Position numbers and translations under genes: made by a program. The notes under the pieces are model-generated. The model did no database searches, was not told the origin of the DNA, and saw only the letters and a list, made by a program, of their open reading frames with translations. A DNA stretch of 13,157 bases. Source: Larix sibirica. Lineage: Eukaryota > Streptophyta > Pinopsida > Pinales > Pinaceae. This document shows positions 7,380-13,157 of this stretch, piece after piece (the first letter of the stretch is position 1; each line of letters starts with the position of its first letter). The stretch is from assembly GCA_004151065.3 (NCBI GenBank), contig NWUY0300073200.1, positions 1,144 to 14,300 of the forward strand, written 5' to 3'.

Positions 7380-7970
7380 AGTCCATTTACAACCTGAACC
7401 TGGTGGCTAGGGTTTTTCACTAGCCGCCCTCCCCTTACCCCCTAAGTGTCTTATGGATTTGGTCAATAGAGGGAGTTCATGAGCGATGTTTTCTTGTGGT
7501 GTGGGGGCGACGCCATTGCGCAACGACCCGTAGAGTGCGGATCTACGGCTATCCTACGACGGTGACGACGAGTTCAGTGGTGGTGCGGTGGCTATGCGGA
7601 GTGGTGGCGACATATATGGCATGGAGGGCCACTAAAACAGGTGGTCGTTCCTTGCTGCCAGCATTTTCGGTGGTGCCTCTCTTGAATTCGACAGCCCAAA
7701 CCTACGATGCACATTTGACTCATTCAACAAAGGCCTTTTCTGTAGGACTTCTGTTTAGAGGTGGTGATGGATGCACAGTGGCTCTCCCTTGTGGCTCGTC
7801 CCTGGCTGGTGTACGCAAACACAGAATGGCCCCATGGTTTTGGACTCATTGTCTGGGACGTGATGTTGCACACATTAAAAGACATTGTTACTCGCTCCTG
7901 TAGGATTATTTCATCTAGCCTCTCTATGCTTTTATGCTCATTTTGAGCAACATTTGTTGTTGAGTTCAAT
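7380..7970 (+). other. GC- and CpG-rich block, possible transposon or foreign insert
   Basis: Composition changes abruptly from AT-rich DNA to GC-rich DNA. About 14 CpGs fall within 7500-7615 alone, while flanking DNA is CpG-poor. It opens with a leader (GGTGGCTAGGGTTTTTCACT) forming a hairpin, a style seen at the start of plant non-LTR and other retroelements and some genes. A plus frame (7496-7903, 135 codons, GTG or TTG start only) is open but has no domain. An overlapping frame from ATG 7761 reads MVMDAQWLSLVARPWLVYAN. Neither looks like a known protein, and open frames are expected in GC-rich DNA. Possible readings are the 5' leader of a plus-strand LINE-like element, a captured gene fragment, or a first exon. 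Confidence 0.35.
7402..7428 (+). other. Hairpin at the head of the GC-rich block
   Basis: GGTGGCTAG (7402-7410) pairs with CTAGCCGCC (7420-7428) over nine pairs, one a G-T wobble, around a 9-base loop. It stands at the border between AT-rich and GC-rich DNA. Confidence 0.6.
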
Positions 7971-8009
7971 GCATTATCTTGCTGCCCTAGAATAGGGGTT
8001 TTATAGATG

Positions 8010-8063
8010 TAGCTTTTCAGCTAATTCCTGCTTTTTGAGCAGAGTTTTTATGTGCTTATGCAC
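8010..8063 (+). other. Three small hairpins in a row
   Basis: Within 54 bp lie TAGCT-TTTC-AGCTA (8010-8023), CTGCT-TTTTG-AGCAG (8028-8042) and GTGC-TTAT-GCAC (8052-8063), all perfect stems with 4-5 base loops. They lie between the GC-rich block and the last recognisable codons of the LINE, so they may belong to the 3' untranslated part of the LINE (minus) or to the 3' end of the plus-strand block. Confidence 0.55.
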
Positions 8064-8073
8064 TTGTAAACCT

Positions 8074-9009
8074 TTAGATATTTGTTGTAAGGTCATTGAG
8101 CCTCTCCCAAAATGACCTGAAGAAATTGCAATGATTAAACAGATGTGTCATTGATTCCACATCGGCTTGGAAAATAATACATATTCCAGGACAACGGAAT
8201 CCACGCTTGAGCAAATTATCCTAGGAAAGGGCCTTTTTCTCTAGACATAGCCAAATAAAACATATGATTTTGATTGGAACCCGCCATTTCCAAATTAAAT
8301 TTTCCCACCACTTCGAAGATGTGGAGACATGTAAAAAAATCAAGGCATCATAGGGAAGATAATATCCCGTTGGCATTAAACCAGTCCCAAACTAAATTTT
8401 CCATCTCAGCAGGAAGTATAATACCTTCGTAGTGGAGAAGCAAGATAAAACGATTCCATTCAACAACAAACTCAACTAACATCCCCAAGTCCGACACAGA
8501 TAACTAGTATGAGGAGGAAGAATCAACATAAGCAGGTTGTCGAACTTGAACCAAGACAAAAATATTCCGCATATGTAGTTTCTCAATCAATTGCTCAGAT
8601 AACCTATATCGATCCCCAGGACCAAGGAAAGGACCAATTCCAATATAAACCTGAATACCTCATCCAACTTTCCAACTGATCCAACCACATAAGATTGGAA
8701 ATGTTTTGATGATACCCCTCCAGATAATGGAATCATTGTCAAGAGACAACTTTGGATTCCTAATCCATTGCTCCACAGTCAAAGTTTTCAGATACTTCAT
8801 GGAAATTACCTTACTCCATAAACCAGACCCAAAGATCCCCTACCTGAGACGTTTGACACTCAACGCTTGACAAACACGACCAAAATGCTTGAGACCCCAT
8901 CCCTTAATATGCCTCAGGAGAGAGAGAGACTTTCCCAACTCTCCAAGTGGAATTTTGTAGCCTGTAAATTACCTACCCATTGAAAATAAAAAATACGCTT
9001 TTTGATGCT
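8074..9009 (-). pseudogene. LINE ORF2 C-terminal part with zf-RVT remnant
   Basis: Downstream of the thumb, several frames of the minus strand carry the usual plant-LINE tail: IIWRGIIKTFPMLCGWISWK, GPFLGPGDRYRLSEQLIEKL, ENLVWDWFNANGI, then a zinc-binding zf-RVT end. This last part reads RGFRCPGICIIFQADVESMT followed by HLFNHCNFFRSFWERLNDL and a TAA at 8076-8074. The CxxC pair is damaged (CIIF instead of CIIC), while HxxxC is kept. There are multiple stops and shifts. The tail probably helps RNA or DNA binding in intact elements. Confidence 0.75.
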
Positions 9010-10191
9010 CTAGATAATAGAAGCCATAACCATCGCCAAGGAAAACAAATAGATGAGAATACTTTCAAGCACATATTTTGCCAATATGAGGAGACCTCCC
9101 AAATAAATCCACATGAACGACCAATTACTAATATGTTTATCCACCTTACGCAGAAGCCAAGACCAATCCTCTTTCTTGTAGTAGTTAGGGTTTAGGAAAT
9201 ATCCCAAATATTTAAATCCACAATCCAACAAGTCCATATGATAAGGGAAAATATGTGAAATCAAATTGAAAGTACTAGTGTCATCACAGTTATACAAGAA
9301 CATAGATTTATGCACACTTACAACCATTCCCGAGTAATAAAAGATGAGTAATTGAGACAAATTGATACCTTTCAATCTCTTTTCTTGCTTTGCATCATCG
9401 ATAGAGTGGATGAGGCCTTCAAAAATCAAGAGAAAGTGTAAAGGTGAGAGTGGAGATCCTTGCCACAGACCCCTTCCACATTTCAAGAATTAAGTGGGAG
9501 AGCCATTGATAATAACTGCGAAGTTGGCGGCCAAAATCCCATTTGTCACTTCAACCGACAGACCAATATGAAGCAAAAAAAATCAGACAAAATTCCAATC
9601 CACTCGATCATATGCTTTAATAAGATCCATTTTAAGGATGAAGGCCTAAATTTCCTTAGTTTTAATCGAATGGAGACATTCCTGAGCCACCCCCACCACA
9701 TTTATAATTTGGCGATTAGGTAGAAAAATGAATTGTTCCAAAGTGACAGACCTAGCCAGGGCTAGTTTAATTCAATTTGAAATGATCTTGGTTATAATTT
9801 TATAGAGAAGGTTGCATGGTGACATCAGTCAAAAGTCATCAAAACTTTTAGGATTATCCTTTTTTGGAATCAGTGCTAAATATGTATCATTCAAGCGAGT
9901 TGTCACAAAACATTCCCTCCTTGAACCCTCCACGGCCTCTTGAATGTCTCTACCCACAAGATCGAAAAAATGGATAAAAAACTCAATGGTCTATCCATTT
10001 GGACGTGGGATTTTATCTTTAACAAACAAATTTAAAGCTTCCCTAATTTCCTCCAAACTGACCTTTGCAGCAATCTTTTTTCCCTCCACCAAACTAAAGA
10101 AACGTGGGTACTGTTTTAAAACCTTCAAATGATCCACAAGTCTAGTCAAATTTCCATCTCTATCAATATTCTTAAAGTGGGTCACTGCCAC
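9010..10191 (-). pseudogene. LINE ORF2 reverse transcriptase, catalytic YxDD box missing
   Basis: The enzyme would copy LINE RNA into DNA at the nicked target. The finger part starts with LVEGKKIAAKVSLEEIREAL (10191-9991). It is followed across frames by TYLALIPKKDNPKSF (about 9886-9842), FLPNRQIINVVGVAQECLHS, and motif A KMDLIKAYDRVDW (about 9634-9596, first catalytic Asp at 9627-9625). Motif B reads CGRGLWQGSPLSPL, where GRGLRQGDPLSPL is usual. Then RLKGINLSQLLIF passes straight into YYSGMVVSVHKS at about 9340. In related LINEs some 25-30 residues carrying (F/Y)xDD lie between these, so the two catalytic Asp of motif C are deleted in frame. The thumb follows (FKYLGYFLNPNYYKKEDW, GGLLILAKYVLESILIY). 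Upstream parts carry several stops and shifts; the last 158 codons are open. Confidence 0.85.
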
Positions 10192-10639
10192 CTATTTAAG
10201 AGAGTCCTGGCACAAGTCCCCCAATATAGTCCTTCAATTCCCAAATCGATGTATTTATTCTTCTTTGATTGACATAACGCTAAAAAAATTAGTATTTCTC
10301 ACCTTTAGATACCCATACAACTCTTCTTTTAAGCCACCAAGTATATTCATATTGCTTCAAGATATTGGCCCTTGCAATTTCCAAACTGATCAATTTTTCT
10401 TTCTTTTCCACAAAAAAAGAAATCACCATCGGCCTTCAGAGACAATGATTCAATTTCGTCTTTAATCTGATGTAGTTGTTCAATGTTAGCCTTTTTCTTC
10501 TCCCTATCCCATTGTGCAACCTCAATTCTGAGGAGGTTCTACTTATCTATCAGGCCTAATAAAGGATACAAAGAATTAGTAGCCAAAAGGGATGACCACT
10601 TTTCCTTCACAAAAACACCAAAATTTGGATCCTCCATCC

Positions 10640-11380
10640 ATGTGCAATTGAATGTATAGGGATATTAGTTGTATTTTTTTTATCAAAATCAAGTTCGAGT
10701 GCAATGGATTTGTGGTCCGATACACCTATGGAAACCATCCAAGATATATATCTTCCCATATCCACACTGAGATCCTCAGCCATAAGAAACCGATCTAAAC
10801 GCTTAGCCACCCCCATTTTCTCCGAGCGTCCATTAGTCCAAGTTGAAACCAAGGATATAGGGACCACATCCAATAGACCAACATTATCAAAAGTATCTTA
10901 GAAAAAATAAGCAAGTGGATTTATCACATTCCCTGACCCCCAAACCTCGGTCGAAGAAAGGCTCAAGTTTAAATCCCCTGCAAGTTTCAGAGAAGGATTA
11001 TTCAATATACTTGCGCTAACAATCTTGTCACAAAACTCCTTCCTCTGACGATAAGGACCATAAATATTCAGTAGGCACACCCTCTTTGACAGACCCCAGA
11101 AGGAAACATCAATATGAATTCCTGCAATAGTGATGAAAGGCTTAAAATCAGTGGTAGTAGGGTTCCATTCCACTAGTAGGCCCCCTAAAATACCACAAGA
11201 ATCCAATCCGCAACATTTACACCCTGACTTAATCTTGAGAAAGAAATCACAGGCTTTGATAGTAGGAACTATAGTCTCTTAGATAAGGACTATGTTAGGT
11301 CTTGCGGTGTCTAACAAGCGCTTCACATCAGTTCTTTTGGGAGCATTGTTGATCCCTCGAATAATGAAGGATAAAATTAT
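10640..11380 (-). pseudogene. LINE ORF2 endonuclease (APE type) domain, two stops
   Basis: The domain nicks target DNA for reverse transcription. Motifs appear in family order in one minus frame: LSFIIRGINNAPKRTDVKRL (canonical NIRGLN), IVLI-stop-ET (canonical QET with the catalytic Glu), GGLLVEWNP, LLNIYGPYRQRKEF (NVYGP), LAGDLNLSLSS (canonical GDFN), STWTNG, KRLDRFLMAE, and GVSDHKSIALEL (SDH, catalytic His). The Gln codon before the catalytic Glu is a stop, TAA at 11281-11279, most simply CAA to TAA. A second stop lies at 10900-10898. The rest of the frame is open for about 390 codons. After LELDF the frame shifts near 10640 and continues as DPNFGVFVKEKWSSLLATNS in another frame. Confidence 0.85.
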
Positions 11381-11389
11381 CATTACTTG

Positions 11390-12002
11390 AACCCAGTGAA
11401 CGGGGCACACCTGCTCTAAGGGCCCCTTCAATAGTTGAGGGAGAGGACTCAAATGATAAGTCCGTAGCCAAAGAGTAAAGAGAGGAAAATTCAGGGTTAA
11501 TACAAAAGGTGGATCCTCCTCCAAAGTCCCAACAGAGAGGACATGAGATTTAACATGCTTACCTTTTTTAGTTTTCCGAGAAGTAACTAGGGAATATCTA
11601 ACAGAGGCAATGAGGATAGCTTCACTCGAAGGATGTGGAATACTAACATAATTTTGGATAGGTTCCGCTTCCAAAAAACCCATCGAGGATGAAATTCCAC
11701 AATCCAGGGATGGTGAAGAATAATAGTCCTCCAAGGGAGAATGCGAAAGAGTAATGGCTAAGGAGGATGGAACAATCAATTCATTGTCCCGCACACTACC
11801 CTGAAAAAATAGGAGAGGCCGCATAGGAATGAGAAAGTGATGGACCGTACATTAGTAAAGAGGCCACATCAAGCAATATTGGAGACCGAGGACCAATTAA
11901 ACTAGGACGACAAGAAGGAGAGGGTCCAAATCCAAAATCTAGAGATGGAGAAAAGGGAAACGAGAGAGAGATATTTTCCCAAATGCAAAGACCCCAATGC
12001 AC
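11390..12002 (-). pseudogene. LINE ORF1 tail / region before the endonuclease
   Basis: Two overlapping minus frames (12002-11796 and 11824 onward) encode a low-complexity stretch rich in Ser and Pro: SLSFPFSPSLDFGFGPSPS, then SLAITLSHSPLEDYYSSPSL, then a basic patch SRKTKKGKHVKSHVL. A one-base frameshift joins them near 11810. In plant LINEs a variable Ser/Pro/basic tail like this lies between the ORF1 zinc knuckle and the endonuclease; no knuckle (CxxCxxxHxxxC) is seen. The frame flows directly into the endonuclease motif FIIRGINN at about 11370. Confidence 0.55.
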
Positions 12003-12004
12003 AT

Positions 12005-12583
12005 GTACTTGTCACTTTAATTTTTGATATGCGAAATCCAAACTAATATGTATCCTAAATTCGAAACTACAACAAACAATAATCCTTTGATTTTACACCA
12101 AAATGCAAAAAAAAAATCTACTTGCTTACGATCTTTTAAATACTAATGAAAAGGGATATCCAAACTACGAAGAGAAATATCCAACTGATTTTCCAATTAC
12201 AATGGAAAATCAAAGAAAAGAGTGTTCACAAATTATTTTTAAAACTATGAAACTTGGAAAAAAAAATTCTTTTATATGAATGCAAAATAAATAATAAATA
12301 AAAACAAACCAATTCAGAAACAATTTTTTTTTGTTATTTTCAAGTATTGAATCCAATAAAAGAAACACAAGAAAAATTTTCTTTGAATTGCCAAGGAAAC
12401 AAGAAGATCAATCTACTTCTTGCAAAATCAATGGATAAGAGATCTAAGGAAACAAAAATAAAATCCAAGACGATAAAGCTCAGTATGCACAACAATTTTT
12501 TTAAATTTCTATGCAAACCAAACCAATCCAATTTCTACACAATGACCAAAAGGGAGCCAAAATCTAGTTCTAGAGAAAAATAA
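12005..12583. other. A-rich DNA between LINE and right-hand LTR element
   Basis: The plus strand is A-rich with runs such as AAAAAAAAATC near 12108 and a T9 run near 12324-12332. ORFs at 12340-12583 on both strands are low-complexity (Lys/Ser on plus, Phe/Leu on minus) and antisense to one another, so I call neither. It may be the internal leader of the minus-strand LTR element at the right edge, into which the LINE inserted. Confidence 0.4.
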
Positions 12584-12600
12584 CACTGTGTCAGACAGTG
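12584..12600 (+). other. Small perfect hairpin
   Basis: CACTGT-GTCAG-ACAGTG: a 6-bp perfect stem with a 5-base loop. Isolated, with no T-run after it; of unclear meaning within the presumed LTR-element leader. Confidence 0.5.
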
Positions 12601-12649
12601 AACAACCTAAAAGAACAATCAAGTCCAAAACCCAATGAGGAAACCTATT

Positions 12650-12785
12650 CATAATTCAAAAAGTCACAAAGTGTCGTAGTTTACAGGAGCACCCCAATGT
12701 GACAATTTGAAGTGTCGCAAGCACAACAAAGCCTAGGTGCAACAATTTAGCACTATATCTTAACACAAAGTGCGACAAGCGAAAG
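12650..12785 (-). repeat. Recurring GTGYGACAA-like word in a presumed LTR-element leader
   Basis: On the plus strand variants GTGTCGTAG (12671), GTGACAATT (12699), GTGTCGCAA (12712), GTGCAACAA (12738) and GTGCGACAA (12770) recur at roughly 13-32 bp spacing. They are too few and degenerate for a clean tandem array. Confidence 0.35.
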
Positions 12786-12991
12786 ATAAAAATTCAAAAA
12801 AGCTAAAGTTTCAAGAAAAATCAGGAATCTTAATGGACTAAAGGTTTAAGAATTAGTCTGCATATCCGAACGACTCAAAGGGACAAACTTAAGCAAAAAA
12901 GAAGGAAAGAATGATAAGATAAAAAAAGGTGAATTATTGAAATCAAGCAAACCTTAAATCTAAGGCAAAGAAAATATAGAGAACAATTTGA

Positions 12992-13009
12992 TCCCCAATA
13001 TGGACGCCA
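12992..13009 (-). other. Primer-binding site, tRNA-Asp type (degenerate)
   Basis: The minus strand reads TGGCGTCCATATTGGGGA. Plant tRNA-Asp primer sites read TGGCGCCGTTGCCGGGGA; 12 of 18 match, including both ends. It lies four bases after an LTR-like CA terminus. This pairing is typical of plant Ty3/gypsy elements, but the gag-pol that would prove it is not in the window. Confidence 0.55.
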
Positions 13010-13013
13010 ATTT

Positions 13014-13157
13014 TGATTATGGATTATTTGGTCAATACGGACAAATATTCAACTCCCTAGTCCAAATGGTTTGGATCTAGAACAAAACAACACAAAAACA
13101 TACACCTTTCTCTATCTCAATCAAATTACTCAAGGATGAAGAAAATACATACCTTTT
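13014..13157 (-). mobile_element. 3' end of an LTR, continuing past the right edge
   Basis: On the minus strand the sequence runs from the window edge to ...CCATAATCA at 13014, then AAAT and the primer site. The CA end, spacer and primer site make this the end of a 5' LTR on the minus strand. Its sequence is unlike the LTR at the left of the window, so it is a different family. The length is unknown. Confidence 0.5.

Larger units (their letters stand above)
8074..12002 (-). mobile_element. L1-type plant LINE (non-LTR retrotransposon), dead copy
   Basis: About 3.9 kb on the minus strand carries the ordered parts of a plant L1-clade LINE: a Ser/Pro-rich ORF1 tail or ORF2 leader (12002-11390), an APE-type endonuclease (about 11380-10640), a linker (10640-10200), a reverse transcriptase (about 10191-8960) and a C-terminal zf-RVT region (to 8074). 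Such elements copy themselves through RNA by target-primed reverse transcription. Here every module is damaged by stops, frameshifts or deletion, so the copy cannot move. No gag-like zinc knuckle lies upstream, so the 5' end is probably truncated near 12002. I could not find a poly-A tail or target-site duplication; the 3' end is given as the last recognisable codon. Several plus-strand ORFs in this span are antisense shadows. Confidence 0.88.

Noticed and set aside
9010-12002. Plus-strand ORFs at 8980, 9460, 9944, 10265 and 10704
   Set aside because: All are antisense to recognised LINE endonuclease and reverse-transcriptase motifs on the minus strand and have no domains of their own.
8010-12002. 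Twin-priming inversion linking the plus-strand GC-rich block with the LINE
   Set aside because: In twin priming the inverted 5' part sits upstream of the 3' part. Here the block lies beyond the 3' end of the LINE, so the geometry is wrong.
12340-12583. Overlapping ORFs on both strands (63 and 78 codons)
   Set aside because: Low-complexity, mutually antisense, no start context; typical of A-rich DNA.
121-13157. Left and right LTRs as the two ends of one element
   Set aside because: Both have the LTR-then-primer-site order on the minus strand and their sequences and primer sites differ, so they are 5' ends of two different families.

Overview
The window is AT-rich, intron- and repeat-dominated nuclear DNA of a seed plant. 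A gymnosperm (conifer-type) genome is the best guess: a decayed TIR domain of the TNL disease-resistance class uses the wording I associate with conifer TNLs, and it lies among old retrotransposons. No intact host protein gene is visible. The organism call is inference; the TIR and LINE calls rest on motifs read in the sequence.

Layout, left to right. About 1-1113: what looks like the 5' LTR of an LTR retrotransposon on the minus strand. It has a TATA box, an AATAAA signal and a weak tRNA-Met-like primer site, and its internal part runs off the left edge. About 1358-2169, minus strand: a TNL pseudogene reduced to its first exon. It holds two TIR domains in tandem, the upstream one truncated, with frameshifts and one stop, and ends in a good splice donor. 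The LTR would sit in what was intron 1, in the same orientation. 2170-3640: no recognisable gene. 3643-4460: a degenerate minisatellite of a GGTTATGTCACATTGCAATGTT-like module, arranged as two higher-order blocks about 400 bp apart. 4480-5850: low-copy-looking DNA with short duplicated segments and weakly open plus-strand frames that I cannot name. 5839-6012, minus strand: a small signal-peptide-like ORF whose hydrophobic core is duplicated. 6040-7370: AT-rich DNA with two more local tandem duplications.

7380-7970 is a sharply different GC- and CpG-rich block on a hairpin-bearing leader, possibly a foreign or transposon-derived insert. It is followed by three small hairpins in a row. From about 12002 down to about 8074 (minus strand) lies an L1-type plant LINE: an ORF1 tail, an APE-type endonuclease, a reverse transcriptase and a C-terminal zf-RVT region. 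It is broken by stops and frameshifts, and its reverse-transcriptase YxDD box has been removed by what looks like a clean in-frame deletion. At the right edge (about 12600-13157, minus strand) is a second LTR retrotransposon start: an LTR ending in CA, a 4-nt spacer, a tRNA-Asp-like primer site and a leader with a recurring GTGYGACAA-like word.

The parts do not form a working pathway. The window reads as a resistance-gene relic, two different LTR elements, one dead LINE and several local duplications. I found no convincing new functional system. The most interesting items are the tandem TIR arrangement, the higher-order minisatellite, the CpG-rich insert with hairpins, and the YxDD deletion in a still-open reading frame.
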